This document shows positions 43,973 to 53,270 of a stretch of 64,000 bases of DNA, in pieces. This DNA is from Acinetobacter gyllenbergii CIP 110306 = MTCC 11365. Its GTDB lineage: Bacteria > Pseudomonadota > Gammaproteobacteria > Pseudomonadales > Moraxellaceae. A program made the position numbers and the translations under genes. Location of the stretch: assembly GCF_000413855.1 (NCBI RefSeq), contig NZ_ATGG01000010.1:1-64000 (forward strand). Reading direction: 5' to 3'. The first letter of the stretch is position 1. Every line of letters starts with the position of its first letter. The notes under the pieces are model-generated. The model worked only from the letters and a program-made list of their open reading frames with translations. It was not told the DNA's origin and searched no databases.

Positions 43973-45016
43973 TTAGTTGGATTTCATTTCTAAGACCAGT
44001 TGATTGACGAGATCTGCGGCTTCTAATTCTCGGATTTGCGCTACATTACTCCCTGCCCAAAAGGCACCATAGCTAAAATCATGCTGTCCGCCAGCAATGC
44101 TCATGAGTTGTTTGGCAAGGTCATAGGTATAAGGGTAGGCTGGTACTTTCGGGCGTTGAGGGCTGTCAATCTGGGTATGCCAAGTCCCGAGTAAACCACG
44201 TGCTGGACGACCAGACAGACTTGCACTGATTTGAGTAATTGGTTGGCTAAACAAAGCTTTGCGATAGGCCGCATTGGCACTGGAACTTTTGCATTGAACA
44301 AAGGCTGTACCCAATTGTACCGCCACAGCACCGAGTTTTAGCATGGCTCTGGCTTGTTCGCCATTCATAATTCCACCCGCTGCAACCACAGGCGTGTTGC
44401 AATGTTTTACGAGCAGTTGTACTAAATCAGCGGTCTTGATGGCTGCATCAAATTGTTGATTGAAAATACCTCGATGCCCTCCTGCCTCAATCCCTTGTGC
44501 AATAATGATATCAATGCCCGCAGCTTCAATCGCTTGCGCCTCAATTAAATTGGTGGCAGATACCATGGTTATGATCCCAGCTTGTTTCAAGGCTTGGATT
44601 TGATGTGGATGGGGGATACCAAAATGAAAACTCACGGCTTTGGGATGGGTTTCCAGTACCACATTGAGAAAGTCATCATTATCTAAAAAACTGGGATAAA
44701 TACAATTGAGTTGAGTCGGTGCTTGTGCAGCAAATTTTTCAAATTGTGGACGAATGTAGTCAATCCATTGTTGCGCTGTTTCCTGATTCAATGACTCGGA
44801 TTGATGGCAAAAGAAGTTCACTTGAAATGGATGATCTGTGAGTTCTTGAGTTTTTAAGATTTGTGCTTTGGCGGCTTCAGGGGTATTGGCTCCAAGTCCT
44901 AAAGAGCCCAAACCGCCTTGGTTAGAGACCTCAGCTGCAAGTTCAGGCGTGGAAACACCAGCCATCGGCGCAAGTAAAATCGGGTGTTTTATTTCTAATA
45001 ATTCTAAAATTGACAT
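43973..45016 (-). CDS. Nitronate monooxygenase-family flavoenzyme
   Basis: 347 residues, an FMN-binding TIM barrel of the 2-nitropropane dioxygenase/nitronate monooxygenase family: APMAGVSTPELAAEVSNQGGLGSLG (N-terminal), IIAQGIEAGGHRG (~171-183), VAAGGIMNGEQARAMLKLGAVAVQLGTAF (phosphate-binding loop) and GRPARGLLG. It oxidises alkyl nitronates, such as the toxin propionate 3-nitronate, with oxygen. It stands alone on the minus strand. Confidence 0.88.
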   Translation of the reverse strand: MSILELLEIKHPILLAPMAGVSTPELAAEVSNQGGLGSLGLGANTPEAAKAQILKTQELTDHPFQVNFFCHQSESLNQETAQQWIDYIRPQFEKFAAQAPTQLNCIYPSFLDNDDFLNVVLETHPKAVSFHFGIPHPHQIQALKQAGIITMVSATNLIEAQAIEAAGIDIIIAQGIEAGGHRGIFNQQFDAAIKTADLVQLLVKHCNTPVVAAGGIMNGEQARAMLKLGAVAVQLGTAFVQCKSSSANAAYRKALFSQPITQISASLSGRPARGLLGTWHTQIDSPQRPKVPAYPYTYDLAKQLMSIAGGQHDFSYGAFWAGSNVAQIRELEAADLVNQLVLEMKSN

Positions 45017-45131
45017 GCTGCTATACTCATTCCCTTTTCAGTCACCATAACGTAAAAACAAAAAGGCTTGCAAATAATAATCGCTATTTAATTATTGAAT
45101 ATAGACAGTATTTTCAAATCTAAAAGGAATG

Positions 45132-45833
45132 TTAAAGCGGCGTGACATTAAACAGAGAACCGACCCAACTGGAAAAGGCCATAGCGAGCATGCCCCATAA
45201 AGTAATGCGTAAACTGCCTTTGAGCATGGAGGTACGGGCAAAATAGCTGGATAAGGCACCTAATAAAGCCAGAGAAATCACCCCTGTGATCAGTACAGAA
45301 CCTGCGACCCATGAACTAGGGCTCAGTAAAATCGCCAACATCGGTAAGGCTGCACCGCATGAAAATGATGCTGCGGATGAAAGTGCCGCTTGAACAGGAT
45401 TGGCAGCGGTATTTTCATGAATCCCGATTTCATCTCGTGCATGTGCACCGAGGGCATCGTGTTCAGTCAGTTGTTTGGCAACTTCTTCGGCAAGTGCTGG
45501 ATTTAGGCCACGTGAAATGTAAATTTGCGTCAGTTCTTTTAGTTCGGCATGTGGATTTTTTTCCAGTTCCTTGGCTTCAAAGCGCAGATCAGATTTTTCG
45601 ATATCTTCCTGTGATTTAACCGAGATGTATTCACCCGCCGCCATTGAGGTCGCACCTGAGATGAGACCTGCAATACAGGTAATCAATAAGGTATGTGAAC
45701 TGGCACCGCTGGCAGCCATACCCATAATTAAACTGGTGACGGAAATAATGCCATCATTGGCACCTAAAACAGCGGCTCTTAGCCAGCCTGAACGTTGGAT
45801 TACGTGCGGTTCTGCATGTTGGGAGTAGGACAT
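45132..45833 (-). CDS. VIT1/CCC1-family metal transporter
   Basis: 233 residues with five membrane helices. Family motifs: LRAAVLGANDGIISVTSLIMGMA at helix 1, SGATSMAAGEYISVKSQ at helix 2, an acidic cytoplasmic stretch with paired Glu (EAKELEKNPHAELKELTQIY), and a C-terminal helix pair. Related proteins carry Fe(II) or Mn(II) out of the cytosol. The Glu-rich cytoplasmic metal-binding helices are present though shorter than in plant VIT1. Monocistronic. Confidence 0.88.
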   Translation of the reverse strand: MSYSQHAEPHVIQRSGWLRAAVLGANDGIISVTSLIMGMAASGASSHTLLITCIAGLISGATSMAAGEYISVKSQEDIEKSDLRFEAKELEKNPHAELKELTQIYISRGLNPALAEEVAKQLTEHDALGAHARDEIGIHENTAANPVQAALSSAASFSCGAALPMLAILLSPSSWVAGSVLITGVISLALLGALSSYFARTSMLKGSLRITLWGMLAMAFSSWVGSLFNVTPL

Positions 45834-45958
45834 AATCTTGCTCTTTTTGATCGAGTGAATTTAATTATTTATAAAGGTGAATGTAGCGAATGTTTGTAAA
45901 ATTCTATTGCTGATTCATAAACTTAATCTATTATAAAATAACGTATTTTAACGATAGC

Positions 45959-45980
45959 ATAACCATGACTTGGTTATAAT
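45959..45980 (+). promoter_or_regulatory. Possible promoter/operator upstream of the nfrA-like gene
   Basis: A 7-bp inverted repeat ATAACCA (45959-45965) / TGGTTAT (45971-45977) overlaps a consensus-like TATAAT (45975-45980). No good -35 is visible at the right distance, so activator dependence or a chance match are both possible. Confidence 0.35.
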
Positions 45981-46063
45981 ATGTGAATAATTTAACACTT
46001 TAACTTTAGATTACATTGAGTTTTTATTGTCTATATTCTGAGTATATTTAGTTGAGATCTGCG

Positions 46064-47278
46064 ATGAACAATTCCAAAAATAAGCTGCTGAGTCATACAC
46101 TACTATTCTTGGGCCTCATTCTACCTGCACAACAGATATTCAGCGCTGAAGCTGATTTTGTAAAGGAAGGGGATGCTGCTTATAAACCCGGCAACCCCAT
46201 TTACGATCGTTGGGATAAATTTTATAAAATTGAACAAAGCCAGCCACGAGACGCTGAGAAAATTTTGCTTGAATTAGGACAACTCACACCACTAGATATC
46301 AAAGTCTGGAAAAGTTTGACCTATTTGCAGATTCGTTTAAATAAACACGATGAGGCCATTCAGAGTGTGCGCAAAGCTGAGCAGCTTGCACCTGAAGATG
46401 ATCAATTGAAATTACAAGAAGGGTATTTGCTGAATCAGCAAAAAAGGAACAAAGAAGCCTTAGTCATTTTTAAAGGATTATCGACCTCCTCAGATACTGA
46501 AATTGCTACAAAAGCACAGCAAGCCGTACAGAATTTAAGTGGTTCATCTGTTCCCGCGACGTTTAAAGATGTGTATTTTGCCCCGTCTTATGAGTCACGT
46601 TATGACGATTTCATTTTTCCCTTAAAAATGCGCTATGGGAAAAATTTGGAGGGTGGTCGAGCACAAGTCTATGGCTTTGTGAATTTGAACCGTGATACCA
46701 AATCTAAAGGTGGCGTGCGTCCAGAAATTATTGATGAAAATGCAGTAACCATTGGCGTGGGGGCAAACTATCAACCATGGCAATCGATTCCTGTTCGGGC
46801 CTATTTGGAAGTGGGGGGCAGTTATGATCTGATCGATCGCAATCGAGATAAATTCAGAGAAAGTGTGGTGGGTGGGGTAACCGGTTATCAAGAGTGGTAT
46901 GCCAATCCAGCGATAGAACAACGCACAGTATGGAATGATTATTTCACGGATCTGTATGGCAATGTGGCGAGTTACTCTCGGGAGGACTATAACGTGATTG
47001 CTGATTTGCGACTGCGTTCAGGTTTTAATCTGTACCGGGGTGAAGCGGGTACGGTGCAAGCCTATGGAAAACTACATACCTTAGCTGATTCTAAAGGTGA
47101 AAATTACAATAATTTATTTGAATATGGTGCTGGTGTTGCATGGCAACCGTTTAATTATATGCCTGTGAAACTCCGCGTTGAGCGTTTGTATGGGCACTAT
47201 TTCAAAGATGCGCTCGCTGATGGTACTGAAAATTATAATAACACCCGCACTGAACTGGTTTTTTATAAGGATTTCTAA
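46064..47278 (+). CDS. NfrA-like TPR/outer membrane protein of an exopolysaccharide system
   Basis: I chose the ATG at 46064 (MNNSKNKLLS); the open frame reaches back to 46052. The protein has 404 residues: a signal peptide (cleaved after FSA, ~residue 27), TPR-like helical repeats (about 60-165; LELGQLTPLDIKVWKSLTY, AIQSVRKAEQLAPEDDQLK) and a C-terminal region (170-404) with strand-like aromatic repeats ending in Phe. This resembles the C-terminal domain of NfrA, the phage N4 outer membrane receptor and polysaccharide exporter, but it is far shorter than E. coli NfrA (about 990). It is probably the outer membrane exit of the locus. wecB follows two bases later. Confidence 0.7.
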   Translation: MNNSKNKLLSHTLLFLGLILPAQQIFSAEADFVKEGDAAYKPGNPIYDRWDKFYKIEQSQPRDAEKILLELGQLTPLDIKVWKSLTYLQIRLNKHDEAIQSVRKAEQLAPEDDQLKLQEGYLLNQQKRNKEALVIFKGLSTSSDTEIATKAQQAVQNLSGSSVPATFKDVYFAPSYESRYDDFIFPLKMRYGKNLEGGRAQVYGFVNLNRDTKSKGGVRPEIIDENAVTIGVGANYQPWQSIPVRAYLEVGGSYDLIDRNRDKFRESVVGGVTGYQEWYANPAIEQRTVWNDYFTDLYGNVASYSREDYNVIADLRLRSGFNLYRGEAGTVQAYGKLHTLADSKGENYNNLFEYGAGVAWQPFNYMPVKLRVERLYGHYFKDALADGTENYNNTRTELVFYKDF

Positions 47279-47280
47279 CA

Positions 47281-48408
47281 ATGAAAAAACGAATATCAAT
47301 TGTGTTTGGAACACGACCTGAACTGATTAAATTAGCACCTGTTATTTTGCAGGCCCAACAAGACCCTCGTTTTCAGGTCGAAGTTATTTTTACTGGTCAG
47401 CATGATGAGTTGGTTCGTGATGCGATCGATTTTTTCCAAATAAAAATCGATCATCGTTTGAAAATGATGAATGCAGGCCAAAGCCTCAATCAATTATTAA
47501 TACAGGGGCTAAGTCAGTTAGAAGGTATTTTTAATGATGGACAACAGCGTAATGCAATTATCATTCAAGGGGATACCACAACTGTTTTAGCTGCAGGATT
47601 GGTTGCATTTTCTATGAAAATTCCAGTTGCACATGTCGAGGCGGGCCTACGCTCTTATGACTTAGCGCACCCATTTCCCGAAGAGGGCAATCGACAACTG
47701 GTTTCACGAATTACTCAATGGCATTTCGCACCCACAGAACAGTCTAAGCAAAATTTACTGCAGGAGCATATTGCTGCCAATACAATTACGGTCACAGGTA
47801 ATACGGTGGTTGATGCTGTCTATTTAGGTCGGGAACTAATTCAGCGTAAAGGAGCTGAACAAAATTATTTACAGCAACATAATTTGAATTTTCCTCCCGA
47901 TGCACGAGTGGTCTTAATTACGGCTCATCGCCGTGAAAATTTTGGTGAGGGCATTCAGAACATCTGCCATGCCGTTCAGCATTTAGCTCAGAAATATAAG
48001 GATGTGCATTTTGTTTGGCCTGTGCATTTAAACCCTGCTGTGCATGACCTTGTTCATGCTCAATTTGATGGACATACACAAGTACATTTAGTTAAGCCAC
48101 TTGATTATCCAAGCTTACTTGCTGTTATTGATCGGGCGACTTTTATATTAACTGATTCAGGTGGCCTACAAGAGGAAAGTCCTTCATTCCATAAACCTGT
48201 ATTGATTTTAAGAGAGACAACGGAGCGTCCCGAGGTCGTACAAGTGGGTGCGGGGATATTGGTTGGAACGGATCAAGTAAAGATTGTCACTGAAGCTGAA
48301 AAATTATTATCTGACCAAGCCCATTATGCACGTATGGCCAATGTCCCAAATCCCTTTGGAGATGGGAAGGCTTCGCAACGCATTTTAGACCAAATCGCGG
48401 CGCGTTAA
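47281..48408 (+). CDS. wecB: UDP-N-acetylglucosamine 2-epimerase (non-hydrolysing)
   Basis: 375 residues of the WecB family: the N-terminal FGTRPELIKLAPVI, HVEAGLRSYD (~residues 115-124), ITAHRRENFGEG, VWPVHLNP and LTDSGGLQEESPSF are conserved substrate-binding blocks. It interconverts UDP-GlcNAc and UDP-ManNAc. It begins two bases after the nfrA-like stop, so it is cotranscribed with that gene instead of lying in an enterobacterial common antigen cluster. In E. coli the NfrA/NfrB polysaccharide pathway depends on WecB, so this pairing is functionally telling. Confidence 0.94.
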   Translation: MKKRISIVFGTRPELIKLAPVILQAQQDPRFQVEVIFTGQHDELVRDAIDFFQIKIDHRLKMMNAGQSLNQLLIQGLSQLEGIFNDGQQRNAIIIQGDTTTVLAAGLVAFSMKIPVAHVEAGLRSYDLAHPFPEEGNRQLVSRITQWHFAPTEQSKQNLLQEHIAANTITVTGNTVVDAVYLGRELIQRKGAEQNYLQQHNLNFPPDARVVLITAHRRENFGEGIQNICHAVQHLAQKYKDVHFVWPVHLNPAVHDLVHAQFDGHTQVHLVKPLDYPSLLAVIDRATFILTDSGGLQEESPSFHKPVLILRETTERPEVVQVGAGILVGTDQVKIVTEAEKLLSDQAHYARMANVPNPFGDGKASQRILDQIAAR

Positions 48409-48423
48409 TGCGCGTTGTAGATT

Positions 48424-49302
48424 CTAGTTGTATCGGAGTTTATACCACAACGCAACTGCATAAACGGTCATACGGTTCATATAATGTGGGCCGTCAAAAA
48501 TATAGACGGTTTGCCCTTCGTAGGCTTTCAACTGCTGCATGACTTCCCAAGGATAGGCGGAGCGAAATTTTCCGCCTTTCACGGGACGAAATGCTTCTAA
48601 TACAATCACAATCTTGTCTTTGCCAAACTCTTTTTGAAGGTCTTCTAATACAACACGCGCTTGTTGTGGTGTCCGCGTTCCAACGCCAACGCCATCTTGG
48701 AAGAAGACGCCAGTATGGCTTGGTAACCAGCTTTTAAGCCAAGAATCTAGATGCTCTGGTGCCTGCTCTCCACTATAGATACTGATCCACAGCGGTTTGG
48801 GCAAAGTTCGGATGGCATGGGCCAGATCATCAACACCGATCCAGGTTGGGTCGGCTTCTACAGGAAAATAATAACCTTTAAGGGGAATAATTTGGGTGTT
48901 TTTAATGATTTTTTGGGAGCTCTCAGCAAGTTTTAAGACATTGGCGCGAGCGAGCTTCTCATCATATTCTCCTGCTAGGCCAAGTAAAATATGCTGAGCC
49001 CATGCTTTTTGCTGGAGCTGTTTTAGATTGATGTTTTTATCCCATTTTTCTAAACCGATATCGTGATCAAACCATGATTTAGATTGTACAACTGACCATT
49101 GTGGCACAAAAGTAGAAACACCAAGTAAGTCCCAATTGCCTGACGGTGGCGTGGTTGCCAAGTCAGGCTGCCAGAACATACCTTCAATGTGCGGAGCGTG
49201 TACGTCTGTTTTGAGATGATGAATACAACCTCCTAAAAATAAGAGTGCTGATAATGTAAATGTGATTAAAAACGTTGTTTTAGTCAGCCTTATTTTTAGC
49301 AT
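48424..49302 (-). CDS. Glycosidase-like lipoprotein of the exopolysaccharide locus
   Basis: I chose the ATG at 49302, which opens onto a lipoprotein signal ending LFLGGC (292 residues). The frame extends 13 codons further upstream inside the preceding gene. The mature part looks like a TIM-barrel sugar hydrolase of the DUF4434 type: IEGMFWQPDL, NWDLLGVSTFVPQWSVV, LLGLAGEYDE, GYYFPVEADP, LWISIYSG, VFFQDGVGVGTRTP and IVLEAFRP lie on successive strands, and acidic residues fall at strand ends. By analogy with BcsZ or PgaB it would trim or modify the polymer in the periplasm. It is the last gene of the five-gene operon. Confidence 0.7.
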   Translation of the reverse strand: MLKIRLTKTTFLITFTLSALLFLGGCIHHLKTDVHAPHIEGMFWQPDLATTPPSGNWDLLGVSTFVPQWSVVQSKSWFDHDIGLEKWDKNINLKQLQQKAWAQHILLGLAGEYDEKLARANVLKLAESSQKIIKNTQIIPLKGYYFPVEADPTWIGVDDLAHAIRTLPKPLWISIYSGEQAPEHLDSWLKSWLPSHTGVFFQDGVGVGTRTPQQARVVLEDLQKEFGKDKIVIVLEAFRPVKGGKFRSAYPWEVMQQLKAYEGQTVYIFDGPHYMNRMTVYAVALWYKLRYN

Positions 49303-51127
49303 TTGGTCTTTGTCGCCAGTACCAGAGCAAGATTGCAACAATCATGATAGCAGAGATTATAACGACCAAGAGAAAGAAGGAGGATTGTTTTACCAGAGGT
49401 GCTTTTTGATTTCCGACCATAATCTTTTGTAAAATAAAGACTTGTCCGCTTTCAGTCACCAATATTTTGCTGGCATTATTTGGGATGTTTTGTTGAATCT
49501 TTTCCCAAAGCTTGGTGAAGTTTTGTGCCCCTTGCATTGAGTCGGTAATAATATCAAAGCGTTGATCATGGAAACTTACCAAGAAGCCACTCACGGTTGC
49601 TGGTGCGTACAGTGTACTCTGATGCATTAAAACCTGTTGGCGATAAATGTTGGGATTGACCTGTACATTGAGCAGTTCAGGTTTAGCTGGATCCAACTTG
49701 ACCAGATTTAGTGGAATCGGGTCATTGGTCATCAGCATTTTTTTGGCCACTTGGCTGATGATCATCGCAACTTCTAAGCTTCCCGCATTACCGTCAATCG
49801 CAATAGTGGGATGTGTTGCAAAGGTCATCGATAAAGATGCAACACCATTTTTCAATTTGTGCGGTAATTTCACCGTCGATTTTTGCGTATCAATCCACAG
49901 AGAACCTTTCGCAGTCGGTAAACATTGTGAGTTGACGATAACCGAGTTTTCAAGCTTTAGGTTGAAGGTGGTATTATCTGAAATGGTCTTGGCAAAGTAG
50001 TTAAATTGGCGGTTAACAGGGTCTGAATCTAAATTGGCTGTTTTCAAACTCCCCGCAAAACCGCCATCAATCCAAGTGGTAATATTTGAGCCTTCCAATA
50101 AACCACTTTGCACACGCAATGCAATTTGGCCTTGTAAAATGTCGGTTGGTTGCCAAACTGCAGGGAAATTAAGGAAGAGATTTTTTTCAGCTTGATTCAA
50201 ACGGAAATCGCTAATTCCGAGGTCAGCAAGGGTATGGATTTGTTTGATTTTAGCCCAGTTCGGTGCTGCCAGTTTATTGGGAAGAAAGGTTGCCGAAGTA
50301 TTGAGTTGTTGTAAATAGTCTGAGTTAAGTAAGCCATTGATTGCGGAGACCAGTTTTTCTGGTTGGTCATATTGAATTTGTAAGGTCGGAATATCATTTG
50401 CCGTACTGATTTGAACCAGTGTTCCTTTCGGTAAGGCGGTCGCTGATTTGACAATTTCAATATAAAAGTTAGGTGCTTGTTCCGTTGGTGCATTTTGCTC
50501 ATACCATTGGATTGGCGTGACTGAACCCCAAGCACTGATGAGACGCCCTAACATTGCAGCTTCATTGAGATTGGCTGGGTTATACTTCAGCACACCGACA
50601 AAAGGCGTTGGCCGCACAACCTGAGGATTGAACAAGGCATCAGGTAAATCTTTTAAGCGATAAATGGGGCGATGACGTATATACTCAATCTTAGAATTGC
50701 TTAAATAAGTCACTTGATCGACATCCTCACTACAGAAGGTAGTGCGATCAGCCGCAGGCGAAGTGTTGGGTGAATACTGCTGTAAAATAAAATCTAGGCG
50801 ATGGAAGCCGCTTTGGGTTGCTGGGATATCGAAACTCAAAGTACCATCACCATTTAAGGTGGTGTTATAAATCAGTTTGTCATCAAATTTCACCAATAAA
50901 GTAGTGAAATGCTCGGTAGAGTAATCACTGCTAAAACGGATGTTCTGCCATTCAGAGCCTTTGCCAACATAGAAGAAATGCGGCTCAATGGTATATTTAT
51001 TGGAGGTATTGATGTTGTCAAAGGTCCATGTATTCAAGGTATCTGCAAAAGCAAATACTGGCAAGGAGAGGGCGACACTGGCAACTACAGCTTTTAAAAG
51101 TGGATGTTGTAAAGTTCTATTTTTCAT
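49280..51127 (-). CDS. BcsB-like periplasmic polysaccharide-synthase subunit
   Basis: 615 residues: a signal peptide (cleaved after AFA, ~28), a long periplasmic region with repeated beta-sandwich-like segments, and one C-terminal membrane helix (about 583-605) followed by a basic tail RQRPNAKNKAD. This is the layout of BcsB, the membrane-anchored periplasmic partner of cellulose synthase that guides the nascent chain. Its start abuts the GT2 stop (one-base overlap region), so the synthase and this protein are translated together. The match is to the architecture and to weak motifs only, so the assignment is moderate. Confidence 0.7.
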   Translation of the reverse strand: MKNRTLQHPLLKAVVASVALSLPVFAFADTLNTWTFDNINTSNKYTIEPHFFYVGKGSEWQNIRFSSDYSTEHFTTLLVKFDDKLIYNTTLNGDGTLSFDIPATQSGFHRLDFILQQYSPNTSPAADRTTFCSEDVDQVTYLSNSKIEYIRHRPIYRLKDLPDALFNPQVVRPTPFVGVLKYNPANLNEAAMLGRLISAWGSVTPIQWYEQNAPTEQAPNFYIEIVKSATALPKGTLVQISTANDIPTLQIQYDQPEKLVSAINGLLNSDYLQQLNTSATFLPNKLAAPNWAKIKQIHTLADLGISDFRLNQAEKNLFLNFPAVWQPTDILQGQIALRVQSGLLEGSNITTWIDGGFAGSLKTANLDSDPVNRQFNYFAKTISDNTTFNLKLENSVIVNSQCLPTAKGSLWIDTQKSTVKLPHKLKNGVASLSMTFATHPTIAIDGNAGSLEVAMIISQVAKKMLMTNDPIPLNLVKLDPAKPELLNVQVNPNIYRQQVLMHQSTLYAPATVSGFLVSFHDQRFDIITDSMQGAQNFTKLWEKIQQNIPNNASKILVTESGQVFILQKIMVGNQKAPLVKQSSFFLLVVIISAIMIVAILLWYWRQRPNAKNKAD

Positions 51128-52378
51128 TTATTTTTTCTCCTTGCTACGCTCAGTTTTATACCACTGTAACGAATTTCCCTGAATCTTATTTTTCAGCATG
51201 TCATAAGCAGCTTTAAACACGATAAATAAGAACACTTGTGAATAGGTTACGTAAGATAAGACCGAGAAGAAATATAGTTGAGGTTTAGCTCGTTCTAAAG
51301 ATAAGGTGAACCACATTTGTGCGACATATAAACAGAAGGATAAGCCCCAAAGCAGGGTGAATGGGCCGGGAACAGTAATCCCAGCAATCCCAAGCAATCC
51401 TAAAGCTAAGGTAATGTGACTCCAGATCAGTGCCGGTACAAAGAGAACATAGCACATGATGTTGTTGAAAATTTCGATGCCGATTGGAAACGGTTTTCTC
51501 AATGCAATTGGCAGATATTTACTGGTGACATAAAAGTTTCCTTGCGTCCAGCGTGAGCGCTGTTTGACAAAGACGCTCAATGAAGGTGGGTCTTGTTGCC
51601 AACCAACTGCATACGGTACCCATTTAATTCGTCTTTGGCCAAGGAAGATACGAAAGCTCATTTCGGTATCATCGACTAATGATTTTTCATCAAAACCACC
51701 CAGTGTTTCCAATGCATCGCGCCAGATTACATAATTGGTGCCCATCAGGGTGGACAACTCAAAACGTTGCCAACGCCCCCCTTGGAAAATCCATTGGAAG
51801 AAAATAAATTCGATCGCAATAAAACGGGTCAAAATACTGTCGCGCCAGTTACGGGTACGAACTTTACCATTCACTGCAACTAATTTTTTATCCGCCAGTA
51901 AGGTCTGGGCTAATAAGCGCACACAGTCTGGTTCAGGCGTACTATCTGCATCATAGACCACAATGAGCTCACCGGTGGCATGGGGTAAACCATTGTTCAG
52001 CGTGCGTGATTTTCCTTTCCCTCCCATACCTTTGGGTACATTGACAATTTTAATGCAGGGATAAATGGCAGCCATAGCTTCTGCAATTTCTAAAGTATTG
52101 TCTTTTGAACCATCATTAATCAGGAGTACTTCATAGGCATGGGCAGGATAATCCTGCTGGGCAATCGCATGTAGGGTATCTTCAATCACCACACCTTCGT
52201 TATAGGCAGGAATCAAAACACTTAACATGGGCCAGTGCTCGGGAACAGGCATGTTTTCCAGTTCCTTGGCTGCATTTTTTGAATACTTCCATGCCTGAAA
52301 ACTGAGCCAAGCCCAGAAGGCTTGAGGAATCCAGATGCCTAAAAAACCGAATAAGAAAAGAATGTCAATTGCGGGCAT
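51128..52378 (-). CDS. Processive GT2 polysaccharide synthase
   Basis: 416 residues with one N-terminal and about four C-terminal membrane helices around a cytoplasmic GT-A domain. The catalytic set of processive beta-glycan synthases is intact: LIPAYNEGVVIEDTL (first Asp block at LLINDGSKDNT), YDADSTPEPD, DDTEMSFR and the QxxRW motif in KQRSRWTQGN. PgaC and BcsA are the closest types. There is no C-terminal PilZ domain, so any cyclic-di-GMP control must come from another subunit. The start overlaps the preceding gene by 14 bases. The sugar used is unknown; UDP-ManNAc or UDP-GlcNAc is suggested by the WecB gene nearby. Confidence 0.9.
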   Translation of the reverse strand: MPAIDILFLFGFLGIWIPQAFWAWLSFQAWKYSKNAAKELENMPVPEHWPMLSVLIPAYNEGVVIEDTLHAIAQQDYPAHAYEVLLINDGSKDNTLEIAEAMAAIYPCIKIVNVPKGMGGKGKSRTLNNGLPHATGELIVVYDADSTPEPDCVRLLAQTLLADKKLVAVNGKVRTRNWRDSILTRFIAIEFIFFQWIFQGGRWQRFELSTLMGTNYVIWRDALETLGGFDEKSLVDDTEMSFRIFLGQRRIKWVPYAVGWQQDPPSLSVFVKQRSRWTQGNFYVTSKYLPIALRKPFPIGIEIFNNIMCYVLFVPALIWSHITLALGLLGIAGITVPGPFTLLWGLSFCLYVAQMWFTLSLERAKPQLYFFSVLSYVTYSQVFLFIVFKAAYDMLKNKIQGNSLQWYKTERSKEKK

Positions 52379-53270
52379 TTATTCTTCTCCTGCGGATAAT
52401 TGAAATAATCAAGATCAGGAGGAGTCCACCACCGAGCAGCAGCGAAACCCAAGAGATCGAACTACCAAAGGAGCTGAGAAGACTTGGATAATGTGCTGAA
52501 TAGATATAATCCAGTGGAATGACCACTGTACTTAACCCAATTAAAATATAGCCAAATAAACTAGTTTTAACCCCTTCGGTGCTGCTGGTAAATTTTGTAC
52601 GATTCAGATCCCAGGAAATACCCAATTGAGGATATTGAATAGTATTTAAGGGCATCCCAAGTGGTGGATTAATCACGACTTGATAACCTGAGCTTTGTGA
52701 GGAGTCAGTAATGGCTTGATAAAAATAATGCTGATGATGCTGAATTTTACGTGCGGGAATACGCAATTCATCTGGAAGATCGGACTGAATAATATAACTT
52801 CCAGCAGGCTGCGCAATGATGTTTTCATCCCAACCTGTTTCGATCAATGCTGCTAAAGGGCGTAAGCCAATTGCCGTTGAAAACGTGGCTTTGGCGGCAA
52901 AATATTTGGCATGGGTCATCTGATATAAGGCAACAGGAATAGCGCCTTCATTGACGGCTTTTTTAATTTTATAATATTTCACTACGCTAAAATATTCATT
53001 GGGTAAAATCACACCGGGCTTGATCCCTTGTTCAAGCAATTGTTTAAAGCTTTCAGAGTCTAATTGATCGGAAGTGAAAATTGGCCACCACGTGGCAGGT
53101 TGTGGAAAGAGCTCTGCTACAGTTTGGGGCGTTTGAACTTGAGTACTGAGATCTTGTTTAGCTGTTTCAATCTGGCAGTGATAATACTGCTGATAAAATT
53201 GCTGCAAGGTGGTATCTGGAAAATGACTGGTGGCGACCAAAACACCACAAATATTGAGGAGTACCGACAT
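52365..53270 (-). CDS. Unknown membrane protein of the exopolysaccharide operon
   Basis: 301 residues. An N-terminal hydrophobic stretch (about 1-16) is followed by a periplasmic domain (~20-225) with the conserved-looking segments WWPIFTSDQLDSESFKQLLEQGI, GVILPNEYFSVVKYYKIKKAVNEGAIPVALYQ and SYIIQSDLPDELRIPARKIQHH. Two C-terminal membrane helices (~230-250 and ~270-292) end in a basic RRRRINARN tail. I do not recognise it. It shares its start base with the stop of the upstream gene (TAATG), so it is a dedicated part of this machine. Confidence 0.65.
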   Translation of the reverse strand: MSVLLNICGVLVATSHFPDTTLQQFYQQYYHCQIETAKQDLSTQVQTPQTVAELFPQPATWWPIFTSDQLDSESFKQLLEQGIKPGVILPNEYFSVVKYYKIKKAVNEGAIPVALYQMTHAKYFAAKATFSTAIGLRPLAALIETGWDENIIAQPAGSYIIQSDLPDELRIPARKIQHHQHYFYQAITDSSQSSGYQVVINPPLGMPLNTIQYPQLGISWDLNRTKFTSSTEGVKTSLFGYILIGLSTVVIPLDYIYSAHYPSLLSSFGSSISWVSLLLGGGLLLILIISIIRRRRINARN